Source: Lepiota brunneoincarnata
Lineage: Eukaryota > Basidiomycota > Agaricomycetes > Agaricales > Agaricaceae
Direction: 5' to 3'
Assembly: GCA_023014365.1 (NCBI GenBank)
Contig: JAEBUN010000002.1
Location: forward strand, 3,782,001-3,846,000
Length of the DNA stretch: 64,000 nucleotides
The notes under the pieces are model-generated. The model did not search any database. It had not been told where the DNA came from and saw nothing but the letters and a program-made list of their open reading frames with translations. The stretch's first letter is position 1. Every line of letters begins with the position of its first letter. Positions 46,725-59,106 of the stretch are shown in pieces. The translations under genes were made by a program, and so were the position numbers.

Positions 46725-49700
46725 ATGCCGCACTCTGCAGAGGGCGAAGCGTTCCTTGCGCGCGTAGCTGAGCTACCCGAGGGGCCCGGCGTCAAGCTTG
46801 ATGATATTCTCAAGCCCTCTATCGACGAGGAACAGGAGCTGAGGAGGCTTTTCGCGCAAGACAAGGCCAATCCGCGGTTGGATGATCCTCATGTTGGGCT
46901 TGTGGATGTTTTTGGACCGAATACCGATGCGATTCATAAAACGCGTGCCCGGGTCGTCGTTGACGAGGTGGACCTCTCCGCACATTATGTCATGCCCCTC
47001 AAGGATAACCAGAGGAGGAAAGAGGGCGAAGCGAGCATGGTAGGGGACTTGGAGGAGTTCAGAAAGAATTGGTCGATCTTCACCTGAGGGGAGTCTATCG
47101 CAATTGTTCGATTGGAGCAATACTTGTTGTGGCGGGTGGGGCGGTGCTTTCGGCATTGTTGCCTTTGCCTGAGGAGAACAAGAAGAGCAAGAGGACGATC
47201 AGGAAATATTATCATTCGATGGCGTATCCGACGTCCGATGTGGACCTGTTTTTGTGGGGCTTGACACCTGAGCAGGTAGGGGCCCCCTTTTCGCTCTGCT
47301 GATGCGAGTTGTGTGCTAATCGAACCGGCAGGCTGAGAAGAAGATTGTTATGATTTACGAAGCTGTGAGGGATTCGGTGCCTTGGGATGTTACTTGCATT
47401 AGGACCAAGCACACGGTATCTATCCATTGTACGTGAATTTCCTCCATTTCCTTCATTCTGGTCAAAGTTGGCTGATTTAGTTGCCGGCCTCCAGCACAAT
47501 ATCCCTATCGCTCTGTTCAGATCGTTCTTAGACTGTACAGGTCCCCCGCAGAGATTCTCGCTGGCTTTGATGTTGACTGCACCTTGCTGCATTTACGATG
47601 GTTGGTGACCTAAAAGGTTCCTATATGCATGTTCACAAGGCCTCTCCTCCCAGGAGAACATGTTTGGGCCAATCCTCGCGCTATCGTTGCAATGATGCGC
47701 CAGTGCCAAACCGTCGATGTCACCCGGAGGTCTCCATCCTACGAAATCCGACTCGCAAAGTACTCTAAACGTGGGTTTGAAGTCTATGTTCCCAACCTCA
47801 TCCGCCAGAACGTTGATCCAACGGTGCGTAAGCATTTAGACCTCTGATAATATCCCATCTAATGTATGTTGTTTTCAGATTTACGAGCGTTCCATTGCCA
47901 AGATCGAGGGCCTCGCGCGCCTCCTCGTTTTGGAGAAACTTCTCGATGCTGACTCTCGTTACCAGTTCTTGGAGTCTCGTCGCGAGTTACGAGGTCGTCC
48001 TTTTGCACTCCGTCGTCCCGGTGGCAAGAGGAAGCGCAAGTACAGGGGAGACTTGAAGGCTGATATCGGTGGTTTGGAGATGAACGATTATGATGTTGTT
48101 TCGCTTCATATACCCTATGGGCCTGGATGGGGTGCTCGGAGGATTGAGAAACTAGTTTATCAGACGGTGCGTGGATATCAATCATTATTTCAGCTGGAGG
48201 GCTGTAGCTGACTGCGCAGTAGGATCTTGGGATGAACTCAACCTTCAATCCTAAAAACAAAGGTCGTCGCCTCCATCGTCATCCTGCGTTCTTTGGGACC
48301 GTAGAGGAGTGTATGGGGGACTGTTGTGAGGTCTGTCGCGTGTTTCTGTTGTCGCTGTGTTGCAATATTGATTTCCATTCCTCCCTTCCCTCAGCATTGC
48401 CCTGAGCCCATTGATGAGGATGAAAAAAACCTTCAGAAGGAAGAGGATGAGAAGTACATTCGAGGGAGGATCACCTTCATCGAAGAAAATCCGGGGCGCC
48501 AGAGCCTTTCCGGGAGCTTCAATCCAATCGACGAAGGTGAATGGAGCGAACAGGTCTATGTTCGTCCCCTCCAAAGACTTTTCAACGCCATCGTTGCCCA
48601 CGACCGTAGTACCGTCAAAGCTATCCTCGAGGAAGGCAAAGTCGATCTCCAAAACCGGGATCACGTTGGCCGAACTGCGTTGCATGTAGCCATTCTCACT
48701 AAGGATACAAATATTGCCGGGGATCTCATTGACGCTGGTTGCCGCATGATTGCAAGGCTTGTGGATGGGAGGACTGCGCTACATTTGGCTGCACAGTACG
48801 ATATGCATGAGCTCATCGCGAAAATGATGGGGAAGAGCAAAGAGAATGCGGAAGCTGCAAAGGCGAAAGAGGGAGAAAGTCGGAATGAGGATGAGGATAT
48901 GCAAGTGGCAGCACCACCGGACACAACAACGGAGACGGAGCGACCCTCTTCTGAAGATGATTGGAGTTCTGAAGAGAATGATGACAATGGAGATGAGGAT
49001 TCGATGGATGTGGACAATGACGAAAACGAAAACGAAGGCTCGGAAGAAGATAGCGAAGACTACGATCACTGCAGTGATGACAATGGCCCGACCAGCGGGA
49101 AACGCAATGACACCCAGGCAGATACCAGACCAGATGGCGAGGTGCCTGAAGACGAGCAAAATGAACCTGATGTGCTTGACACCAATGCAGGAGACTGGGA
49201 TCAAGGGTTTACGCCCCTGTGCTATGCTGTTCTCTATGCTTCCCCGGCCACTGTCGATATCCTCCTCAAGAACGAAGCTGATCCCAATGAACCCGCTATA
49301 CCGAAGGGAAACTCCTACGACTCAAAGAGTCTCTTACCTCTTCTCCTCACCCTCGTACGCGATGATGAGGACATTGCTGCTGAGATTGCCGAACGTCTCA
49401 TCAAGGCAGGGGCATCATCCTCAGCTGCTGGGGTTCACCTCATGACTATCGTCCATTATGCTGTATTCGCTCAGCGGGTCAAGGTACTTGATACGCTGCT
49501 GAGGAAGGATCCCGGAGCCAAGAAGGCGCTTGATTTCCCTTCAGTCAAATATGGTTCTTCCAAATTCCCCGTCGTCTCTGCCATCGAAGTGGGCAGTTAC
49601 TCAGCTCTTGCGACGTTGCTGGCTCATGGCGCAAAGATCGACCCAACTGGAGCTGACGTTACACTTGCGAAAACTGTCAGGTCTGTTTTCTTTCATGATA

Positions 49701-52700
49701 GTAATGGCTGTGGCTCAAATTGGCTTGATTAGTGGGAATACTGATGGTTACATCTGGGGATATAACAATATCGAAGACTACTCTACCCAGATCTATCGAT
49801 CCGTGGAGACTGCTCTAACGCGTTCGGATTACGTTGTGGACCTCCTTATCGAGCTTGGTGCTGAACTGGACGTTGGATTATACAGCGCGCGAGGGAGATG
49901 GGTAGACAAGAACTGGCAAGAAAACGATCTTGGACTGGGTAGTTGATACGCTTGAGAATGATATACCGAGAAAGATCAGGGGTCTGGAGAACGAGTGCGC
50001 CGAGTTGGAGAAAAAGGCAACACGAAGGGTGTATTCGACTCCAGCGAAGGTCGCGACGTGGAAAGAGTACCTGGCTGATTTCATCGAGCAGATCGATGTG
50101 GTCAATTCCAATAACAATCTGGAAAGGGTTGAGAAGGACAAGGCAGAAAAGAAGGAAGCCATCGAACGAATCGAAAGAACGCGGGAATACCTTGTATACG
50201 TCAGGTCACTTCTTGAAGTCTAGGGGGGCAAAGTCCTGGGAAGAGGCATATGGGGCTGAACCCTCGGAGTCGACTGGTACGAGGAGGTATCAGACGCCCA
50301 TCGTTCGCAAGGAGGAGATCAAGACGCAGCCCAAACCACGATACACTTTCATGACCAAGGGCTATCGCAGGGAATATGTGCAACAGGACTTGAATGAACG
50401 ATACGATGAGTTATTCGAGGCTGCGTTTAGGGGTGACGATGCAAAGATTGAGAAACTTTGTGTTCCACCTGATGGGTCGGACGGGTCGACTGTGCCAATA
50501 CAGATCACTGTCGAGGCAATTAAGGAAGATACTAATTATGGGACAGGTGAGCTTGCGTCACGTACTATATCGGGGATTCGAGATTTCTAATACTTGATGA
50601 TACTTCAAAGGAACAAATCCATTGTTTGCAGCAATTGCCGGAAAACGGTGGAACACTGCAAAGTTCATCATGGCTATCGCTGCTGCTCAATACCATGATA
50701 AGGATGATGAGGACGAGCAGGATCTCCGTGCGGCTCTGTTCGACCTAGGTACATGCACGTGCTTCTACCACATGTCTCAATTCGACTGACAGCCCATATA
50801 ATAGTCGACGAGGAAGAGGACGAGAACATGAGCGACAACGATAGTGATTACTCAGATGACACCATTGGCGCACGGAAGCGCCAAACAAAATTCTTAGATA
50901 TCGCCAAGAAGATATCGGTCCGAACCAATATCCACCCTTCGGCGTTTCTCGGAGTTTCGGTGACTCATGTCGCAGACAATGACATTAGGCACTCGACGAT
51001 AATTGTGAAAGCCGTCAGAGAGGACAATTTTGAAGCCTTCGTCCACTTGTTTGACATCTACAAATCGGTCTACGAGAAAGAAGATTACCCTCAGGTCTTC
51101 CAAACGATCCTCCAACTCGATAAACCCAAGTTCCTGGATGAACTCATCAGGCGTACGGGTGCCGGCATCGACATTGACACTGTCCGTCAAACTGCAGGCG
51201 AAGACCACCCGACCACACTCAACGACAAGAATCGATTATACCTCGGACTCAATATACACGGCAAGAAACGTGCCGATCTCGCGCGCAAGGGTGACCCAAA
51301 TAATGACCAACACATGAACAATACACCGCTTGTATGGGAAGCTGTCGATGCGGGAGCTAAGCTGATTGTTGAGTACCTTGCGTCGGAGAAGCCACTTGCT
51401 GCGTACAAGTACTTCGCGACAAATGGAGAGGGTGATAGGGCGGAATGGTTGAGGCACACCAAGAACCTTGAGGCGTCTCTGAACGAGTGGCTTGGATGGA
51501 TGGTTAGCCCGCTTGGGGAATCACCATTGACAATGGCGGTGTTTAAGAATAGACAGGAAGTGTTATCGACGTTGTTTGTGAAGGCTGCAAAGCTTATGGG
51601 GTCGGCTCTGCATCAGAAGTGAGTTTAGGTCGTAGTAACTCAACAGTTATTTGCTTACAATCTGGTTGCAGGATCAAGTTCTTGGGTTTCAACGCACTGC
51701 TGCTTGCCGCCAATAGGGGTTGCAATAAGGAAATTATCGACTTTTTGTTGAAGAAAGATGTATCACCCCTTGGAGAGTGATCAAATAAAAGAGTATTTAT
51801 TCTCTTCTATCCAACCCAGCCTTCCTTGGTTCCCTAACGGTCGCACCCCAGATTCAACATGTATCACTGGCTATGCCAAGGCAACCGCGGCGACTCGCTT
51901 GAGTATTTGCTCGGGCGACTCCCTCGTGACGTCAGCGAGGAGTTGCTGGCGCAACGGTCTAAAGGAAAATTAAACACAGTAAGGTCAACCCCGTGCCGCT
52001 CTGGAACTCACTGACACGCCATCTATAGCCCCTCCAAATCGCAATCAAACGTGGCCACATACGCCTTGTGAAACTCATCCTCGGCTTCACTCAACAAGGA
52101 CTCGTCGTGTATGACGCCCACGGATTCACACCCTTGCATAATGCTGTGCGTAAGGGTTACCAAGTCATTGTCGACGAGATAATCAAAGTCCCTCCCGGAA
52201 GAGGGTCTGTACCTCGAAAATGGTGTTGGAAAGACGTCCCTCGAAGATGCGGAGAAGCGCGCACTCAAGCCACACACAGAGAGCATTTCTGCACCCGACC
52301 CGTCGATACTCAAGGACTTCTCGAAAAGTATGCGTAACTGGTCCAACTTTGAAGCGACGGAGAAAGAGTTACAGAAGACTCTTGAGACTATGAACCAACT
52401 CGTTCGTAATGGGACCCTCGAAAGGGGTATGTCGCTGGCCAATGCATTGGAGAAATTCATTTCGGCTATGGAGGGACGACTGGTTAAGGTCAAGGCGAAG
52501 TCTGCAAAAGCAGATAAAGATGAGGCGGAAAAGGACACGAATCCGGTCGATGTCAGCAATTGGGCTGCGACGCTCAAATCTATCAGGAAAGCAATGGTGG
52601 GTAAGGAGGCGGAGAGGAGACTTATCCACTTGAAGGATGTGCAGCTCTCCGTCGCACGAAGTCTGGACGAGGCACACCGGGAGGATAAGAAACATGCGGA

Positions 52701-52797
52701 TGGAGATGGGTTTGAAGAGGAGGAAGATGATGAGAATATGGAAAGGGCGAAGGGAGTGGTGTTCTCATATATCCCGATATCCGAGGACACCTTGTAG
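46725..52797 (+). CDS. Large ankyrin-repeat protein with nucleotidyltransferase-like N-terminal region
   Basis: A multi-exon gene whose pieces follow a conserved basidiomycete ankyrin protein as I recall it. N-terminal landmarks: FGPNTDAIHKTRARVV, NWSIFT, VVAGGAVLSALLP, TSDVDLFLWGLTPEQ (to 47275), PWDVTCIRTKHTVSIH, AEILAGFDVDC, VWANPRAIVAMMRQCQTVD, LHIPYGPGW. Ankyrin units then appear (GRTALHVAILTKDTN, GRTALHLAAQYDM near 48670-48800; GFTPLHNAVRKGYQ near 52120), separated by long acidic and charged segments, and the protein ends FSYIPISEDTL at 52797. The GGAV...DVDLFLWG...GFDVDC spacing resembles a polymerase-beta-type nucleotidyltransferase core (inference). Six apparent +1 breaks: near 47085, 47125, 47584, 49910, 50219 and 52199. 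The cellular role is unknown. Confidence 0.75.
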
Positions 52798-53001
52798 GTG
52801 TTAGGCTTGGGAATGTAAAATATATTTATCAGAAAGCATGCTATCTAAGTATGTGATTTTGATTCAGTGCCTTGCATGACCTCATGGCGGAAGGAACCTA
52901 GGCTCAGGGCATCGAGAACCCTCCCCTTATGAAAAACAATTCGACACGCTATACATTTGTCACAGACTCGAGCCTTTGACAGGGATATCATCATTTTGTA
53001 T

Positions 53002-55106
53002 CTATTCGTCTTCTAATAATTGTGACCGCATCTTCACTGCAAACTTGAAAGCCCTTGGTGTTCTGTTTTGCAGATGGGTTAGACTCTCCGTTACCTAACT
53101 ATGGACAGTTGATTACACACCTGAAAAATAAACTGTCAAACTCGATTTCTGGTTCGATAGGGAGCCCTTGGGGACTCGTCGGCTTGGAAATATCAAGGGT
53201 CGCTATCATCGTGGCTAGTAACAACCAAATGGAGGAGTCCACAAGGTCTGCACCCGGGCATCGTCTGGATAAACGAAAAAGGTTCGAAGTAGCAGGCATG
53301 TATCTGCCGGATGAATCTTACCTTCTTCCGAAACCGAATATGTAATTGCGAGGATCCCTCTTTTTCATTATTTCGGGGGAGACTCCGTCCTCCATGAACC
53401 TCTCTGGTCTGAATGTTGTCGGGTCTGGATATGTGGACTCGTCGCGAAGCATTGCCCTGATGTATTCAGTGTGCATAAGCATTAGTGTGCCCAGGCTGTT
53501 GAGCCTGTGCGGTGTGCGTACCATATGTTTGCGATAACCTGTATCATGCACTGATCAATCTATGAGCATTGTAATCGAAAAGAATTACTGACTAATGTTC
53601 CCTTCCTAATGCTTTTCCCATTATACACGTCCTCTTCGCTAACCAGATGTGGTAAATCTGTCAGGCAGCATATGAAAATATCCGATTATGTATGCGGCCA
53701 TGGTTCACTTACTGAGAGGAACGGGGCTACCCCATCTCCACGTTTCATTCAATATGCATTCCACTTAGAAATTAGTGGGTTATGGGTACTCGGTGTTAGA
53801 TTCAAATGGAACTTACAGTAAGGGAGCGATGCTCGGTCACTGAACGTTGGAAGCCTTGAAGTCCCAACGACCTCCTCCATCTCCTGTCTCGCTTTGTCAA
53901 ATACGTCGGGGTAGTACATCATGGCGAGAATGAGATGAGAAATTGTGGAAACAGTCTAGGACGAATCATATAAGATGATAAAAAAAAGACTCAATCATGG
54001 CGGCGGTGTCTCACCGTATCTGCACTTGCAGCATACATTGAGTTCGCGGTGTACTTCAAATCGGCCTCTTGCTCGGGGGACAAATCACCCGTGCCCAGCC
54101 ACGAGGAGCAAAACGATGGGAGAATTGTTCCTGCTTCCTATTTCAAAGGAGGAAAGAGGTCAAAAACTCCCGTTAATCCACTTTTTTTTTTTTTACAGTA
54201 GGGTGACCTTACCATGCTCGCCTTCGCATGCGCCCACGGTCTATCGATGAATCCCCCCATTTTAACTTTCCAAATCGCTGCCTTATTCTTGAACGATCCA
54301 CCAGGAAACCATTTCGGTATGTATTTAAGCACTGGGAGGACATCTACGGGCCAAATACCCGTGCCAGAGGCCATCTGGTTTGCGAGGAGATCCATGCATT
54401 CCTCAGCCATCAAAAGATATTGATCATTGCTAGATTCGGGCTTGTAGCCGTAAACCACAGACAATGCTAGCCCACCAGAGTACCTTCGGATATGTCGAAT
54501 ATAATTGGTAGGATCGGATGTAAGGGAATGAATAAAGGACATAGTCGCCGTCTCCATCCTGGGATGGTATGCCGGGATGCTCCTTGAGCCCAGGGTCAGT
54601 TGCATGAGTCTGCGCCGTCGCTTGAACGCATCGTTATATGTTGTGAACGGAACCTGGAATGCGGGTACTTTAGCAGGTAATTTTTTTTTCCTGGCTTGGT
54701 TTTCGGAGCGGGATCAGTGCGAACCATATTTCCGCATCCACACCTGGTACGTGAAATCAGGGCGGGGTACTCAAGAAAGAGTGAGAAAGAGAGGGGGACC
54801 GACATTTCGCCTACCATGACCAAACGAGGCTTTCCGGAATAAATAGCACCTCGTTTGTCTAAGAGTTCGAATGCAACTTCAGCTTTGTTTAGGAAGAGGA
54901 CATCTTGCCCCAAGATGTGCAGATAAGTCATCTCGCCTACTCGAACTGTTGGAATGCAAGACAAAAAGATAAATAACACGACGAGTCGTACCGTATCTTT
55001 TTGCCCATATGTGAACTCGAAGCCAAAGTTCTTTGGCAGTCAGGTCGAACATATTCCCAAAGAGGGGAAGAGGTGGGGGACCCGGCGGAAATGTCCGAGA
55101 GGCCAT
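53002..55106 (-). CDS. Cytochrome P450 monooxygenase
   Basis: Twelve exons join without a frame break to 483 residues (55106-54992, 54945-54804, 54743-54725, 54653-54213, 54137-54015, 53955-53817, 53763-53713, 53657-53593, 53538-53522, 53456-53322, 53264-53121, 53062-53002). Landmarks: proline hinge RTFPPGPPPLPLFGN, I-helix AASADTTVST, ExxR as ETWR (333-336), PERF (388-391) and heme loop FGFGRRRCPG with the ligand Cys418. The frame starts at the hinge, so the usual ~25-residue membrane anchor is missing; a hydrophobic stretch (LPACIAFLCY) lies just upstream in another frame. It resembles fungal P450s of the O-methylsterigmatocystin-oxidoreductase type. Next to a terpene synthase, it probably oxidises that product. 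Confidence 0.88.
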
Positions 55107-56751
55107 TTGATGTTCGAATATAGCATAGGAAAGCTATGCAAGCGGGCAAGAAGGGTAGCGGTCAAGTAAAAAGAAAGTGCGTTGGCCATAATTGAAGGCA
55201 CGGTCGGAATGGAATTTCTTATAGGCCCGAAGCACGGTCACATTCTCATATAACATTGGAGTGGAAACCGATCCGAGGCCATGCCATAGTTGGTATTGAT
55301 GGTGAGATACAAAACCCATAGATGAGTCTAGTGTATGGGAAAGAGAGGTTAACAGTTCACCCCAAGGGGTACTAGTGTATATCTCCGAATACGCACACTC
55401 TCCTGTCCGAAGGTCAGGAAGAATCCGGAAGATCCTGGAAGAACAGGAACTGATGATTTGACATTCAACAGCCACTCCATTCTTCGGCAATTCAACAACG
55501 GACAAGAAAGCCAAACAGATCGGATGGGAACCGCTGCGAGATGTGTACCATGATCTATCACTGTCACTACAGCGCGAAGGCGGCCATCAAAATGGGTTTG
55601 CAAGCTTGCAAAGCAGGACATTTGACCTCAGTGCAACTATATTGCTGTGTGTCAAGTCGGGAGTCCTGACTGACTGTCCCGTTCCGCCAGTCTCTTGCTC
55701 TTTCATGGAGTCTGGGAAGGTCCACTTGAGTCAAGTGTGGCACGTGCCGGGAATCAGAACTCCAGGGTCGTTCTGATCTGATGCTGTGTTTACCATCTCT
55801 CGCTTCGTCCTATCAGATTGTGGCTTACTGCGCTTGGATCGTGATACAGCACTTCTGAAACGAGAAACGTTAATTTCTCCTCAAGAACACGCAACTCTCG
55901 TCTCTGATACATAACTCAGCCCCTAACAGATGCTCCACACTTGGCATCGGGTCGCCGAGTTAGAGGAGAGCTTCTTTCGTACTACCAAAAGAACCTACCT
56001 GGTACGATAGCCTTCGGTTTGAAGGGGTTTATTGTCCACTTACACGAGAATGCACTGCACCCTCCATCAGAAATTTCTAAGCGCTCTCATCGAACTGTTC
56101 GCCCCATCTGTTTTGGAGGCTGGCAGTGAGGTGAGTATGTACAGGTGGGACGTGACAACTAATGCTCCAGTGGCGGAGGCCCGCGATGATGGCAACACTG
56201 GATTCGCATCTACTCGAGATACGGCTGTCCGTTTTACCCGAAGTCATCCACGGGCGTAGGATTGGACCAAGGTAGGTCAAAAACGGGATAAATGAAGTTG
56301 CTTCGTATACGCCATCATTCAGAATACAGCTAAAAAAGTGTCCGTTCTGCGACTTGAATCACCCTGGGCTAGGTGGCTGGGGGCACCTTCCGTGGGTCAG
56401 GTGGATGACCGCATGCAAGCCTCCCCGCACCCAGAGTAGCGGTACATCTATCATAAGGAGTAGCGTCTGGGACGTTTGGGCCGTACAAAAAAAGGGACCA
56501 CAGCGCTGCCGCCTTGTGCATCACTGCTGTGCCCATATTGAGCAGCACTCGTGGCAGCCGAATAATGGCTAATAGCTACTCTGTTTCTTGAATGTTTTTG
56601 GAATTCGAGTAAAAAATCCAGGAGCTCATCCCTCATGGAGTGCCCATATTACTGACTGCATTCCTTGGACATGAAAATAAATATATTGCGCCCTCGAAAG
56701 TACACAGTTCTGTTCTTCTTTAATTCAGGTTCCATCGTCCATGTTAATTGG
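55107..56751. other. Intergenic region between P450 and terpene synthase
   Basis: An open minus frame at 55134-55514 is long for chance, but no motifs or splice continuations were found; it might include the lost N-terminal anchor of the P450. Nothing else is supported. Confidence 0.4.
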
Positions 56752-58232
56752 CTACACTGAGGTCTGCTTCAGATGGATCAGGGAGCTCTCGTATTTGATG
56801 AATTTCGGTGAAGAGAAATATCCTATGAAGAACGTTAGCAGCTGCATGACGATGGGAGGGGTTGAAACCTACTAGGGCTCAGGTAATACCAAACTACCGT
56901 TCCTTGAACAAAGTGTTCTAGGGCAGTATGATACTTTGCAACCTCGGAATCTATCTCGGGACCAAATGAAGGAAGTTGAGCCTTCAAATTTATGTATTCG
57001 TTGACGCGACAAGTCAACATGTCAATGAGAATGTCGATAGCTTCTTGAAGCTCAACTTGTCGCTCTACAATAATGCAGCAGACAAGATTTTGCAAGTCGC
57101 CGTCCGCTTGTTCTTTCTGCGAGTGGTTGTTGTGAGCTTCCCTATTTCTCATGTATGATATTATGTAGAAAGTGCTTACATTGAAAGAGCAGAGATCCTG
57201 ATTCATTCAACACATTCAGCTGAGAAATCCAACCTGAAATTCATAGTGACCTACATTCGGCCACGTCATGATATCTGTTGTTGCGTCAGACATTGCTTGA
57301 AAGATTGGGTCGTCGAAAACATGATCTGGTATCTTCAAATCCAACGAATATTCCACCATTGCTTTATGAATCGCGTATGAGAAAGGAATACAAGACAATG
57401 AAGAGAAGAATAAGTTTACCTTCAACGAGAGCCGCTCCGATAGTCGCCCTTCGAGTCAGAATAAATTCGGAAACAGAAAGTATCCTATCCTCGGAACGAC
57501 GCTTGGATTGTTGTATTTGGGAATTGCCAAATTGCTCAAAGGCATGTGCAAATCTGATGGACTCCGCTATTATTCACACTCACTGAAAAGCGAGATGTAA
57601 TTTACCTTTTGCAGGTCCCTGGAGACGCAGTAGCCTGAATTCGTTTGAATACACTAATACCAAAGAGCCGTCAGGTTGGAGTCGTTGGAAGGGATAAAAG
57701 ACGTTATGACTCATTGAGCATCCGTGCGTATGGGTAATCTGACGATGACAGATTTGAGCGGTTTAAGGCCTGCCTTGAAATGTCCAGACCAGCTTTGACA
57801 TGATCAGGTTTGGCCTGCAAGTTGCCTTCATCTGAGAGGTCATCCGTCTATATGTTAACCGCTGAGTGACGCATCGAATTGTATAGTCTGCCTGTCCCTC
57901 ACCGCAAATGCCCAATAGAAAAACGCCAAACACGTTTCCAAATGCTCAAGGTCTGCGTCCGGAAAGCTCAAGGCTGCGAAAATATCGAATCTGCCACGGC
58001 TTGTATAGGCCAATGCCTTGGACGAGTCGTAAACGTTAAAGCTGCCTGGGTAAGGGTTCAAAGTAATCCCGAATAAAACAAATCGGTACCTCATAAACCA
58101 CCGTTGCATGGTTTCATTGACCAATTCGTGGTTCGGGTTGAGCTTGAGAGGGAAAGCATGTGAAGTAATGTGTGAGAGGTTCTTCAACCAGAATGTGCTG
58201 GGAAACGGTCGAAATGCAAAGAGTCCAGCCAT
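56752..58232 (-). CDS. Sesquiterpene synthase (class I terpene cyclase)
   Basis: Nine exons join in frame to 344 residues, the usual length of fungal sesquiterpene synthases: 58232-58090, 58041-57903, 57847-57711, 57634-57606, 57566-57420, 57361-57255, 57197-57180 (18 nt), 57116-56873, 56822-56752. The metal-binding motifs are complete: aspartate-rich TDDLSDEG (95-102), NSE-type triad NDLCSFNKE (234-242), and a C-terminal RY pair (322-323) that contacts diphosphate. The NSE motif is split by two introns around an 18-nt exon. Expected to cyclise farnesyl diphosphate in the cytosol; the product cannot be predicted. Clustered with a P450 and an FAD monooxygenase on the same strand. Confidence 0.92.
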
Positions 58233-59106
58233 GGTAGAACGACTGCTCGAATATCCTGGAGTTTAATATGGTCACTGAAACAGCTATAAAATTCCCCTAT
58301 TATAAGACATTCTTTAATTGTACCCAACAGATCCGGTTGCTCATGGGTGATTGAAGTCTGCATTGATGGAACTGGGAAAATGGTGACGGGAAACGAATCC
58401 TTGAAGAGGTATCTCAGCCCCGCTTCTGGAATACATATATCAGAGGCGGTTCACAGTGTTAATGATCAGAACATATTGCGATGCGAACGGGGGAGCGCCG
58501 AACGTTCAGCCCCGAGATATGAGTCGAGCCCTTAAGTCCCCTTAAGATCCATTGTACCCTCCATACGAAACACCGATCCCGATGTGTGTCAGGTGAGGGT
58601 ACGTACCATCAGTACGCACGAGCGTAAGTCTATTATTTTGTGGAATCAGGATTCGTTATTGTGTTCGACTTCAGGTTGAATAATAGGCGTAGCTTTTCAA
58701 AATCAACGGTTCTAAGTTGTTCCGCTTACTGTAACAGTGTCAACTCGGAATTGATGGTACCCCTCTGCAGGTCCCACAGATCTTGATTGGTTTGGCATGC
58801 AGCATCGCGATGCGCCTTTGATGGTTAATGCTTTGATTTGGTAGTTAATCCCAAGACAAGATGTGGGAAACCCTTGTCTGAAATACGGACGAGTTAGGGA
58901 TCTGATAACGATATTATGGGTCTTGAAACCTCGTGTAGCATCGTTTCGGGTGAACAAATTCACTAGCTCATGCTCGTGAGATGAGTCAGAGTGATTGGTT
59001 TTTCGTGCTGATGTGACCTGGATATTCGTACTCCCTTTGTCATCTGATCATTTATAAAAATCGAAGTCACATCTATTTCAGCCAGAATTCTGAGAGCCAA
59101 GGTAAA
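58233..59106. other. Intergenic region, terpene synthase promoter
   Basis: No gene recognised. Should hold the promoter of the minus-strand synthase and the 3' UTR of the monooxygenase. Confidence 0.5.

Noticed and set aside
48779..49204. Hydrophobic minus-strand frame resembling a membrane protein
   Set aside because: It is the complement of the acidic, aspartate/glutamate-rich part of the ankyrin gene, which automatically reads as isoleucine/valine/phenylalanine-rich.
52023..52790. Long open frame of 255 codons on the minus strand
   Set aside because: Lies opposite the 3' end of the ankyrin gene, whose plus-strand translation has clear ankyrin and coiled charged sequence; the minus frame is serine-rich, as expected from the complement of glutamate/lysine-rich coding sequence.
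55134..55514. 126-codon minus-strand frame upstream of the P450
   Set aside because: Considered as a first exon or separate gene, but it ends in a stop before the P450 frame and shows no recognised motif; kept only as a possibility in the P450 finding.
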